From assembly GCF_025766255.1 (NCBI RefSeq), contig NW_026516899.1, positions 1-31,437 on the forward strand: 31,437 nt of DNA. The letters are read 5' to 3'. Shown one piece after another: positions 19,581 through 30,308 of this stretch. The notes below the pieces were generated by a model. It did not search any database and was not told where the DNA came from. It worked only from the letters and a program-made list of their open reading frames with translations. The position numbers and the translations under genes were made by a program. This DNA comes from Zychaea mexicana. Lineage: Eukaryota; Mucoromycota; Mucoromycetes; Mucorales; Lichtheimiaceae. Position 1 is the stretch's first letter; each line of letters begins with the position of its first letter.

Positions 19581-20820
19581 GGAGCATCAGCCCTGGCGGT
19601 ACGTGTTTATTCTTTTTTCTAACAAGCAAACTGGCAAAATCAAAAAAAGCAGCAATTCTCGCACGGCCATATCGCATCATCGAGTACCCCAAATAACAAA
19701 CCGCTTAGTGTGCCAGAATAAGGACGAGCTGACGAACGTGCCGCTTGTGGTTTGGCGTCTCTACCATGTCATGACGACGAGCAACAGCCAGGAACGCTAC
19801 ACGTGCATTTTATAGTGGATCATATATATATACACCAAAGTCAGCTAAAAATAAGGAGCGATACCCGCACGGCTATATCTCATCATCCAGTACTCCAAAT
19901 AACGAACTGTTTAGTGCAGTAGAATCAGGACGAGCTGACAAACGTGACGATATTAATCTAGTGTCTTTACCATACCATGTCGACGAGCAACAGCCAGAAA
20001 CGCTACACGTGCACTTTATAGTGGATCATATTCATATACACCAAAGTCAGCTAAAAAAAGGAGCGATTCCCGCACGGCTGTATCTCACCATCAAGTACTC
20101 CAAAAAACGAACTGCTTAGTGTGCCAGAATCAGGACGAGCAGACAAACGTGCCGCTGGTGGTCTGGTGCCTCTACCATACCATGTCGACGACAACAGCCA
20201 GAAACGCTACACGTACACTTATAGTGTATTCTATATATATACACCAAAGTCGGCTAAAAAGAAGGAGCGATACCCGCACGACGATATCTCGCCATCCAGT
20301 ACTCCAAATAACGAACCGCTTAGTGTGCCAGAATAAGGACGAGCAGGCGAACGTGACGCTGGTGGTTTGGTGTCTCTACCATACCATGTCGACGAGCAAC
20401 AACTAGGAACGGTACACGTGCACTTTATAGTGGATCATATATATATACACCAAAGTCAGCCAAAAAAAAGAGCGATTCGCGCACGGCCATATCTCACCAT
20501 CGAGTACTCCAAATAACGAGCAGTTTAGTGTGCCAGAATAAGGACGAGCAGACAAAGGCGACGATGTTGGTCTGGTGTCTCTACCATGTCGTGTCGACGA
20601 GCAACAGCCAGAAACGCTACACGTGTACTTTATAGTGGATCATATATATATATACACCAAAGTCAGCTAAAAAGGAGCGATTCGTGCACGGCCATATCTC
20701 ACCATCGAGTACTCCAAATAACGAACCGCTTAGCATGGCAAAATAAGGACGCACGGACGAACGCGACGATGTTAGTGTGGTGTCCGTAGCATATCTTGCC
20801 GATGAGGAACAGCAGTGAAA
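19580..20820 (+). repeat. Tandem array of about 205-bp units, six copies
   Basis: The gacgagcaacagcc-type string recurs near 19774, 19980, 20185, 20389, 20593 and (diverged) 20800, spacings 204-207. Each unit contains acacgtgcactttatagtgg, an atatatataca run, caaagtcagctaaaaa, a ccgcacgg block, agtactccaaataacga and agtgtgccagaat. Short frames such as 20119-20406 span units but are closed by the tatag in each, so coding is doubtful. Confidence 0.88.
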
Positions 20821-22060
20821 AAGAGCGTGTATATTATTATAGATCAAGAGCGGCCTGAAGCAAATGAGGATCGCTACAAGGATCCAGGCATGGCGATATC
20901 CCATTATCACATAGGTAAGGATGAGAAGGATACCATGAATATAATGACAGTAAAGCTATATTCTTCGATGGCTCCGTGGAAAGCAACGGCAATATGCAGG
21001 TAAGGAAGCAATAGCATTTTTTGAGTGTATAGTATTAGCATGCTTTAATAAACTGGTATTTCATGAAATGAGATTCTGTTGTCGTGTGAAATACAAAAGA
21101 GCTCCATGTGCTTTAAGCTTAAAAACGCATTAGTAAATGTGGCATCTGCGGTTCTGATGCATGTTCGTATATGAAAATCCAGTCAGTGGAAGCTGATGAG
21201 TTGTATACCTACAGTCTATACAGCTTTCTGCTGTAATTTGTCTTTGGACGCAAAGACGCTATTTGATTGCAACGGAATAAAATGACCGGATTGTCGATTT
21301 TCTGTGTAAGAGACACTGGTTTGCCCAGTTGAAAATGGAAACTGCAACTGAAAAGAGAGCATCAGCATCAACACGTCGTCGTTGAAGCTTATTGTGGAGC
21401 TGGATGTTTGTTAAAAAAAAGGAAACAGCAGCATTTTCGCTGTTATCCAGGCTTCTTCCTACGACAGACACAGATGCAAATTCTTTTATTCACGCGATCC
21501 AACAGATCTCAGTACATTGTCATGATTTCAAGCAGCTACGCTACTGATGAACATAGGACATCGTGGGGCATTAAGACACTCAGTAGGCTGAAAAGAAGGG
21601 TATTAAGCGCAACGGGTTTAGGGGCCTGGCAGCGAACGCCAGTGAGCGAGCGGGTTTAGTCGAACGCGCAAGTCCTGGTCCGGGTTTACTAAGGTTCTGG
21701 GTTTAGAGTTTCCAATTGATGAGCTTGGATGTATATGGGACTCTCTTCTTCTTCTCCACCACCTCTTATTTTGGATTGTTTTATTGTTGGCTATTTTATC
21801 TACTTCTTGAGTGCTGATGTATGTGTACCTGTACTAGAGAGATAATTAACCTGTGTCGGACACATATTAGTAGATAACGTGAATGGCAGTGACCAATATT
21901 TTGCTGTAAAGAAGTGTTGATTACAAGCATGAACGGATGGGAAAGGCAGAAGGAACGTGAGGAAACGACAAGGCAAGGCGAAAAGGTGATGGCATCCATG
22001 GTCTTGAGCACCGTGTTTGGGTAAAGTCCCTTTCAAGGTGCAGCGCTCCTCAAAGAAAAA
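20821..22060. other. Intergenic, no convincing gene
   Basis: Only short frames occur, none with a recognisable domain. Between 21610 and 21712 the string gggttta occurs four times (aacgggtttagg, gcgggtttag, ccgggtttac, ctgggtttag) with irregular spacing. I cannot assign a role. Confidence 0.4.
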
Positions 22061-22064
22061 TTTT

Positions 22065-22350
22065 TTTATATGAAAGGTAGCTTCTGCATCTCTTTCGCTC
22101 TTTCACTTCTTTGTATTATTTTATTACTTACTGCTCACCGCCATTTCAACACTCGAATTGCCATCTTGCACACGCTCCGTCGGAATCCAGCTTTGCCGCA
22201 TCTGACGTTCCTTTTGAACACCACTCGAACTACACTCGTCCTATCTTCTTCACGCAAGCAACATTCGTCTTGTACGCTTTCTCTAATCTCAACACTCGAA
22301 TTTTACACATCTCGCACTTTTTCCTTTCAACACCAATAAAGCATCTCGAA
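22065..22350 (+). promoter_or_regulatory. Pyrimidine-rich leader-like segment
   Basis: A C/T-rich stretch with words such as tgctcac, catttcaac, attgccatc and ccactcgaac that recur in the same order near 31280-31370. This composition is common in fungal 5' untranslated regions. No downstream coding exon is identified, so it may be an orphaned promoter. Confidence 0.4.
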
Positions 22351-22439
22351 TGAAACTCATCTCTTGTCCTCAGTCCTTGTGTGTGTTTTTTCTGTTTTTG
22401 TTTACTGATTTCCTGTACAATGTATAGCCAAGATGGACA

Positions 22440-22800
22440 ATGGCGGTGCTATTTTATATACAGCAACATATAGAGCAGCAAAAATAACAGTAACAACCAC
22501 GATGACGACGACGGTCTCATGATCCACGGATTCGAATTGTACACGACGACCACCAATAGAACGCGCAACTTCTCCTGAACACGACGATTGTTGTTGCATG
22601 TCTCTGCGATGATTTTGGAAGGAGTAACAGCAGGAACGGAGATGGGTGTGCGATTGTATTATACTCTACTGGCAAAAATAATAGCAGCATTCACAAAAAC
22701 GATGACGATCTTACGACCCACTGGTTCAAATCGCACACAACAACCACCAATCGAACGCGCAGCTTCTTCTGAATACGACGATTGCTGGTGCATGTCTCTG
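22440..22800 (+). repeat. Two further units of the 195-bp family
   Basis: The units gacgacggtctcatgatcca (near 22507) and gatgacgatcttacgaccca (near 22700) have the same internal order as 17960-18500. With the adjoining 330-bp duplication they form a copy of the 17.9-18.8 kb block about 4.3-4.5 kb away. Confidence 0.75.
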
Positions 22801-23130
22801 CGATGATTTTGGAAGGAGTAGGGACAGGAACAGGGATGGATATGCGATTCTATTATACACCAGGCAACAAAAGAAATAAATTAGCACCCACCAAAAAGAA
22901 CGACGTTTTTTGCGATCCTCTACTGTTATTCTCTGTCTCTTTACTACTATCGTCATCCTCGTCATCATCAAATCACCACCACATTATCATCATCATGGGC
23001 ACCACACTGCCAAATAAACTTGTCATCTGTTGCATTATATCTACTTGAGCTGCATGTTCAGCAGGAGTGCTCGGAGAAATAGTGCTTCCGGTGCCATTGG
23101 CGTCTTTTATTGGGCAAAAACAGTGTGAAA
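22793..23130 (+). repeat. About 330-bp direct duplication, copy B
   Basis: This is the near-identical partner of 18495-18840. It leads, as copy A does, into the 41-bp repeat family, here a single shortened unit at 23146-23175 (gtggcgaccgatgacaacgg then gattcggccaat). Confidence 0.8.
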
Positions 23131-23453
23131 TCCACAAACTTTTTCAAGTGGCGACCGATGACAACGGGATTCGGCCAATAAAATGTGGTGCTGACAACGG
23201 AGTGTGCTTGGGGGAAAATGGGAGGCAACAGCTCTACCACTTGCCAAAACAACTTTTCGTAATTGCGGTAGATGATGAACACAACATTTCGACAAGACCT
23301 GCTCAATACCAACTAAATCAGCACACAACAGTTATGCGTACAATAAAGGCTCTTCAGCAGTATGTATTGCTCAATAACGACAGGCTTTATAAATCACGAC
23401 AGGATATTGCTTATATCAGGTTCGTTGGGTGTGATAAGCGTTTATTCTATTAG
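23131..23453 (+). other. Intergenic with an unassigned 128-codon open frame (23067-23453)
   Basis: The plus-strand frame at 23067-23453 starts inside the duplicated repeat and ends with QYVLLNNDRLYKSRQDIAYI and CDKRLFY. I recognise no family. It begins in repeat DNA and lacks introns or a clear promoter, so I regard coding as possible but unsupported. Confidence 0.25.
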
Positions 23454-23459
23454 TAAAAG

Positions 23460-23660
23460 AAAATCTAAAAAGTGATAAAGAGACAGAGACAGAGACAGAG
23501 ACAGAGAGAAAGAGTATATATAAGATATGTGTGTGTGTTGTAATAAAATAAAATAGAGAGACAGAGAAATGTGTGTGTGTGTGTGTGTGTGTGTGTGTTG
23601 TAGACAGATTTGTATGTAGGGGGCAAGAGAAGAGGGAAAAGAGGTAGGAGAGCTGACGGA
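23460..23660. repeat. Purine-rich flank with (AGAGAC)n and (GT)n microsatellites
   Basis: An agagac run lies at about 23480-23510 and a gt run at about 23571-23598, embedded in A/G-rich DNA. It lies directly 3' of the helicase stop codon (23670), where it would be transcribed as a pyrimidine-rich 3' untranslated region. It parallels the flank of the remnant at 16801-17018. Confidence 0.8.
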
Positions 23661-23669
23661 AAGAAAGGC

Positions 23670-26600
23670 TTAGTGTTGGTCCGCGTGTCGCTCTTCCTCC
23701 ACAATAAGCTCTTCGAAAATCTGTAAAAACAGTTTCATGGCGTTGCCAATATTGTCGAGATCCTTGTTGGATAACCAGCTTGCAAACTCCTGGTCCGTTG
23801 TTGGGAAGGTGGCACGGCTGTCTATGTTCGGACAGTTCTCGGCGAGGAAGCGGGCATGGTCGGCGTCTTGGTTGCGTGTGTTGAAGACTGCCCAACAAGC
23901 AGGAAGCACCGTGTTTGCGATTGCCGGGTTACAACCTCTACTTCTGCATTGATAAAGGCTGTTGTGGAATGGAATACCACATGTGAAGCACATGCCGGGT
24001 CTATGACACCAGAAAAAGAAAAAAAAAGTAAAGTAAGTATGCAACTATAATACATCCGTAAAAAGAACGGTACTGCAGAGACATACGTGTATTTGATACA
24101 GCGATGGTAACCATCAAAACGTTTGAATTCCTTGAAGCAATAGCCGTCGTGGCCGAACGAATCCCTTGGCAGGTAACCGCAACTTTGCCCGTACACCAGC
24201 ACGCAATGAATACAGACTTGGCTTCTGTAGATGTCCTCGGCCTTTTCAAGTACTCTGTCGTTGTAGTCACGGTGGGTGTTGTGGATGGTGTTGCTTTGTT
24301 GCTGGCCTGCAACAGATTCGATGGAAGGTGTGTTCTAATAATGAAAGAGAAAGGAATGAGCCAAACGTGTTCAAGACTAACAAAGTTGTTGTAAAGAGAG
24401 AAAGACGAATGCATACCCCTGTGCGTGGTGCTGGAGGTTCGACTGTACTGTCCTCTCTGGTTTCCACCTCGAGTTCCATGGATATCCTTGGTACTTGACG
24501 ACGGTCTTGGCGGGGGGGACGGACTGGACCAGCCAGCAAAACCGAACAGTAGCCACAGTCTTCATAAGTGTTGTCGGCGAGGCAGTTGACAGATGCGGTA
24601 CCATCAAGGTACTGTTGTAATTGGAAACGGATGCAGCTATTGGCCTATGAAATATGATATTAGTTATGACGGTTTTTAAAAGGGGAAGTGATCGTATGTA
24701 TATATTAATAAGTTGAAAACTTGTGTAGTACCTTGACAAATGTAACCAGCTCCTCTGCATCCTTGATCTTCAGTTGGTCTTCTTGCTCGTCCTTCATCCT
24801 GGTGATCCTGTTCTCTTCGCGATCCAGCACGAAGTACAACTGGCACGTTGAAGGTAGCCCGTCGCGACCAGCACGACCAGTTTGCTGGGCATAGTCCAAC
24901 AAACTGTAGGGCAATCCCCAGTGAAGCACCACGCGCACGTCAGGGGCATCGATGCCCAACCCGAAACCAGAGGTAGCCACTATGATACCGCTGGTTTGGT
25001 GCATCCACCTGTCCTGCTGTTCTTGCTTTTCTTCGTCGTCAAGGTTGCTGTGGTACTTGCAGGCGTTGAGCTCTGTGTACTGGTCGGTTTGGACCAGGAA
25101 CTCGTGTAGGTCATTGACCTTGGTAGTGGACGTGCAGAAAACAATACCGCGGACATTGCTGTGATGATGGAGCAATTCGTTGGCTAACGTCGTCATGATT
25201 GCGTGGTTTGATATGGTGTTTTCCTGCGGGTGCAAGGAATATGCGAGGTTGGGGCGGGAGGTGGATGGTGTACGAATCGTTGCAAAGTTAGACCCGTAGA
25301 AAATACGGGCCTCGTCTTCCATAGAAGGCGGCAACGTTGCAGTAAGTAGTAGGAGCGGGACGGGGATGGACCGAAGGACTCGAAGCTTTAGCATGGCCAC
25401 ACGGAAGGACAACCAGGTGAGGCCCAAGTGGCACTCATCAACCACGAAACGAGAGATCCGGCTTTGCTGCTCAAAGCAGAAGGTGACAAAGTTTGCGGTG
25501 GCTACATGCTCGACCGCGACAAGCAGGATCTGCGCATTTGTGTTCGTTGCGCGACCAGCTAATAATAGCATAGGAAAAAGATAAGTATATGATTGCAGAA
25601 TTTGTGCTGAAATAAGATGTTGGTTCAAAAGACTTACATTGCCACAAGGCTGTGGATATGTTGGCATGGGTTAAACGTCGAACATGATCGCCAGTCAAGG
25701 CCACCAAAGGAACAACAACGATGGTGAGCATGCCGGGCTCAAGGAGTGGTGGTACCGAGAACAGCACGCTTTTGCCCATGCCTGTGGGTAGCACAACGAG
25801 CAGATCGAGCTGGCGCTCCATGATCAGAGGCAAAGCTAAAGCCTGCTCGCGAGACCGGAACGTGGCATTATCGTCGTCAAGGAATTGGCGCAAGCCGTTG
25901 ATGTGTTCAAGGAGGACGGCTGTAAAGAGAAAAGGTAAGATCAGTGAAAGAAGGAGACGGAGGTAGACGAAATATAAAACAATCATGGCAAAAACTCACG
26001 CTTGTATACGATAATTGGTGAGATATCGCGGGTGGTCTTTTCGTGGATGGCAACAACGAACCATTCTGCGGCCTGCGCAAGAAGGCTGTTGACCTGACTA
26101 GGTAATTGAGAGAGAGGAGGAGCAAGGGCGAGAGGCTGCTGTTGTTGAGGTTGTTGTTGAGGCTGTTGCTGAGGTTGTTGTTGTTGAGATTGTTGTTGAG
26201 GAGGCGTGGATGGCGTGACATGGTCGGCAATACCTACATAATCAGGGAATGCGTAATTAATTCACTTGTCTCTTTTGTCTATATGATCCACGAGAATTAT
26301 ACATACCCAACAAGCTCTGCCATTCACGGGAGCAGAGGTCGAACTCGTGTATTGCTTCAGATGATAAATACCGGAAATCGCTGGGAGTACGGGCGTAAAA
26401 CATGCCGGCCGTAGAACCGCTGTGTGCAGCCTGCAGATCAAAGAATTCAGTGTTCAATGAAGGGGCACCACGGACGACGGCTCGAGCGGTGGCGTGCTGC
26501 CGTTGCTCACCAGTCGTTGAGGGCAGATCCACGTTTTCATCGTTGTCCAGGTCTGAATCCGGGTCACCACGGATCTCCTGTGGGCTTTCCAAGAAAGCTC

Positions 26601-28005
26601 TGCTTCTTTGCAAGTGATGGCGCATGAAGAACGTGGCTACTTGGCGGTATCCTTGGAGGCCAAGTCCAGCTCCAGCAAAGTCCTTCAAAAAACTGTTGAT
26701 GCATGTTTAAAAAGGGCAAGTATATCAATTAATTATGTGCACTGTTGTTGGGTATTTCTTAGCTGACATGTATATACGTACCGATATAGCTTCTTACTGA
26801 GCTCACTACCTGTAACGACGTTGCCGTTGGCCACGAACAAAAAGTTCTGGTAGTTTTCTATGCCGACGTGGACATCCTCACCAGCGCGAGTCTCCTTGAA
26901 GGCGAAACTGCAAACGATTCAATTTCAACAATTTGGGCAAATCAGCAAACCAGCATCGCAAATTCAATACATTGTGAAGTGCGCTTTGGCAAAAAAAACA
27001 AGAATACAATACATACCGTTCGAAAGGGCGGACGAGGACAAGGTACATGAGCAAAATATCACTCAATTCCTTTGTGAGGAATCGAGCAATATATCGGTCA
27101 CCAGTAGCACGCGAACGACGCTTGTAGTAGTATTGCACGAGCATCACTTTTTCACGGTACCAGTAGACACCACGTCTTGCACCACGGGCAGATGAGCGGA
27201 TCGTTGTGGCAGCAAGCTCCTCGCCACGAGCAGGCTGGCCGCTGGTAAGGTGGACAAGCACCATGATGATCATTACGAGCTCTTGTGCTTGTTGAAGCCA
27301 GGCGAAAAGGCTGTCGAACTTCCACACGAGATCGCCACTAGCAGTGACACCAGTAACGAACTCGCTGGTGTGCTCAATCGCCAGGTGGTTCATTAAGGCC
27401 GTCAGGTATGTGGGATCGGCAGTGGCGTTGCCAGCACGCGAAAAGAAGTCGACGGAGGGATCCTCGCTTCGTGTTTCGTCAAGGATAGAGGAGGTGGAAA
27501 AGGGGACTTGCAAACGGTAACCACGCAACACGCGATCCTCCAAGTGGGTACGGCAATGACGAAGGAGGCTTTGGACACCAACCTGGATATTGCAAAGGTC
27601 GACCCTGGTGGTGCGGTATTGGATCGACATAAGGTTATCGTCCAGGATCAGAACGGAGGGCTCAGGTGGGTGATCGCCGCTCGCCAAGGTCGCCGTCCGC
27701 ATGGTCTCTTGGAACATATTCATGGCCGTTGGGACACCATCGCGAAGCCAGTAGAGGATTCGTTCTGCTTCCTCACTAACAAGGAAAAAAAACAAGAGGT
27801 ATGATAAGCACAAATTATGCAAGTTAACGCGAATTCAATAGGCACGAAAAAGAACCAGAAAAAAAAAGCAAGTGTTGGTATCTATTTACCGGTCAATCGT
27901 TCGCTGGGCATCCTGGAAGGCTGGATCGGTCAGTTGCTCGACATTAGCATAGGTACCAGCTTCTTCGTTATAATCAAAGTGGGTGTTGCTGTAGTAGTTG
28001 GACAT
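23670..28005 (-). CDS. RecQ-like DNA helicase with N-terminal tyrosine-recombinase-like domain
   Basis: Predicted ten exons: complement(23670..24000, 24087..24334, 24417..24644, 24732..25558, 25638..25919, 26000..26233, 26307..26692, 26782..26907, 27017..27775, 27890..28005). All junctions are GT-AG and in phase, giving 1178 aa without a stop. Residues about 190-463 hold TSGQPARGEEL (R222), VQYYYKRRSR (K257), LQGYRQVATFF (R350) and AAHSGSTAGMFYART (H424, Y433), the order and H-to-Y spacing of tyrosine recombinases. A Gln-rich linker (about 475-500) follows. The RecQ core has the REQ motif, LPTGMGKS (K590), DECH (675-678), LLTATLP, ATSGFGLGID and QQTGRAGRDG, then a Cys-rich RecQ zinc region (about 913-943) and a C-terminal Cys/His region. 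It probably unwinds DNA in the nucleus using ATP. Recombinase activity is an inference, since box II has Gln (QGYR) where His is usual. Fungal relatives fuse a C2H2 part to the front; here that part may be the divergent gene. Confidence 0.9.
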
Positions 28006-28827
28006 TGTGAAAGCGTAAGTGAAAGCGGTTATTGAAAAGAAGTTAAAGTAGGTATGTGAGTGGGTGTGTATATGGGGCTCTTTTGTTGTTGCAAATGCGG
28101 CGTCTTTATATAGTTTTTCATTTCTCGTTGGCACATGCACTTTGAGCAAGCATCTTTTGTATAGCAGTAGACGATATGCCGGGCTTTGAAGATATAAACC
28201 AATAAAAGAATAAAGGGAGACAATGTTCTTTACTGCCAAGTATTAGCCTCGATATGTGGCAAGGTACCTGTCTGCGTTGTTGAATGAGAAAACTAAAAAT
28301 AAATCAAAGGGGTATTGTGTGCCAAGACGAGCCACAAAGTGGCGTGGCAGAATTACGTGAGTTGTAAGCAGAAGAAGCTTTGTGGCGCACATGTGAAAGT
28401 GGGGGTGGCTGTTATCTGTCATGTTCTTAAAATAGATCGTGATCGACAATACAATTCCGACAGAGAAGTTGCCAAGACGAGCCACAAAGCCATGTGGCAG
28501 AATTACGTAAGTTGTGAGTGACAAGAAGAGCTTTTGTGGCGCACATGTGAAAGTAGGGGTGGCTGTTATCTGTGATGTTCTTAAAATAGATCGTGCTCGA
28601 CAATGCAATTCCAACCACAAAGTAGTGTGGTGTAAATTAAACAGGTACAATGTAACTTCCTATCGCGCACTTATGGCCGTATAGTACAATGTAGCGCAAC
28701 TTGGCAATAAAGCACAGAGATAAAAATAATTATGTGGATGTGGCAGAGAAAGGATTATGTGATCAATATAAAAACACTACTATACTGCGGTATTATTTTT
28801 TTTTCATCCAACAACAGCCACTATATC
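28006..28827. promoter_or_regulatory. Shared divergent promoter region
   Basis: This 0.8-kb gap separates the two start codons. For the minus-strand helicase, a TATA box ctatataaag lies at 28104-28113, about 100 bp upstream of its ATG. For the plus-strand C2H2 gene, atataaaaa lies at 28766-28774, about 55 bp upstream of its ATG. Both have A/C- or pyrimidine-rich leaders. A 150-bp direct repeat occupies the middle. Joint expression of the two genes is a reasonable inference. Confidence 0.65.
28320..28620 (+). repeat. Two tandem 150-bp units between the divergent genes
   Basis: Units start near 28321 and 28471, each gccaagacgagccacaaag, then ggcagaattacgt, gtggcgcacatgtgaaagt, ggtggctgttatctg and taaaatagatcgtg. 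A third fragment (aaccacaaagtagtgtgg) starts near 28613. They may hold duplicated regulator binding sites. Confidence 0.85.
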
Positions 28828-30308
28828 ATGAACCCTCCCGAACAACCTACAAACAACAGCGGTCAGCCTAGTAGCTCTGGTGCGGTATGCCGTAGATGTG
28901 GACAGCATGTGGAAACAAGCATGGATACCCATAGAAAACAATTTCACCAAAAGCAAGTTACGGTAACATTGCGCAATTATGGTATGTCATCATATTGGGG
29001 TTGGGGTTGTATTGTGCTTACTCGTTAAAAATATGAAAACGTTACTCATATGTGTTTGTGCAGCAACGCTTACTATTGTAGTGGACAGGGTCGGCGACGG
29101 CGCGCCAGGCTTTGTAACATGCCCGCAATGCCAATATGTTGAAGGCGTCTTGAACTTCCATCGCCATTTCGTTGACACTTGCAATGCCCTTCTTGATCCT
29201 GCAACAGTTAGCCAGTCGCGATTATACAGAGCTCCACGTCGACCATAGCCGCAAGAAAGCCGGTCCATGTCACCAACATTGCCTGCTCAACAACCTCGTT
29301 CTGCCCACCGCCGCGCACATCCACAATATCTAGCTTTACACGCAGTAGCAGCGCCAGCAGTGGTCCAGCAACAGGTTCAGCAACAGCAGCCCGAGCTACA
29401 GCTGGGAGCGATGGACGTTGATGAACAACAAGAACGGCAACAGCAATCGCCAGAGCAACAACCGGTACTAATGGATGTTGACAACGATGAAGAAGCGCCA
29501 ATGGCTCATGGTAAATAAAAATGATGTTGCTGTTGCTGTGGCGTATGTAAAAAGGCTCATACTGATATATGCTACCACGTTTATAGAGCGTGCTGCTTTG
29601 ATTGGCAGATTGGGTCTTATTATTGACCGTACGAGTGGCCTGCTTTTCTGTTCCAACCGGAACCACGATAACCGATATGTGTTTATTCCAACGACTGAAG
29701 CATATAGCCATATCCAGTCAGCCCATCGTATGCTCGCTCCCAGTATTAATCAATACTCGCAAGAAGAATTCACCAATCTACTGTATGCCCAAGGTGCCAA
29801 AGGAGTTGATGTGACAAACAAATACCGGTATGCACAGCATCTTACCACCGAACTGCTTCCTCGCGTTGGTGTACTTGGTGATCCTGAGCCTGGATTCGCA
29901 TGCAACCATTGTGGCTACTACTGTAAAGCGGCAGCAACACGTCGTCATCACCATTGTCCTGTCTCATCCACCGGATCCTATGATGAACGTTTCAGCCGCT
30001 GTCTGGTGCAAAAACTCGGTGCACGTCAAGATATGCCATATTTTGGCGTCTTATCCAACAACATCAACATCGAGAGTAACAACCGCCTACTTTCTACTGC
30101 CCCAGATGTTCTTCGTGCCGCATTGCAGCGTTGTGCTAGTGAGAACATGAACGTCTTGCAGCATTATGGCGTTCAGCACCTAAATCGCGAGCCCAACACG
30201 GCTGAGCGCCGTGCAGTTGGACGCTTCCACGAGATTATAAATCTATGTCGGACACGTTTAAGCAGGGGAAAGCAAAATGACAATGACAAACTCTTTTTGG
30301 AAGAGTGA
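28828..30308 (+). CDS. OrsD/F9-type C2H2 zinc-finger protein, divergent partner of the helicase
   Basis: Predicted exons are 28828-28981, 29064-29510 and 29587-30308 (introns GT-AG, in phase), 440 codons. Three finger-like motifs are visible: CRRCGQHVETSMDTHRKQFH (exon 1), CPQCQYVEGVLNFHRHFVDTC (C-x2-C with His pair, exon 2, about residue 70) and CNHCGYYCKAAATRRHHHCP (exon 3, about residue 300). Between the second and third are a Gln-rich acidic stretch with two MDVD repeats and a globular part (RLGLIIDRTSGLLFC, FIPTTEAYSHIQ). This layout resembles the OrsD/F9 C2H2 domain that fungal RecQ-like helicases often carry at their N terminus; here it is a separate, divergent gene. A TAG at 29246-29248 interrupts exon 2 in frame. 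Either the gene is newly dead or a 42-nt GT-AG intron (29207-29248) removes it. The last codons run into the minisatellite. The role is probably DNA binding and targeting of the helicase, an inference. Confidence 0.72.

Noticed and set aside
21610..21712. Four gggttta strings suggesting interstitial telomere repeats
   Set aside because: The spacing is irregular and no tandem run exists; the host telomere repeat is unknown from this window.
24104..24498. Plus-strand frames of about 100 codons over the helicase gene
   Set aside because: They are antisense to helicase exons and introns that splice into a continuous frame with recognised motifs.
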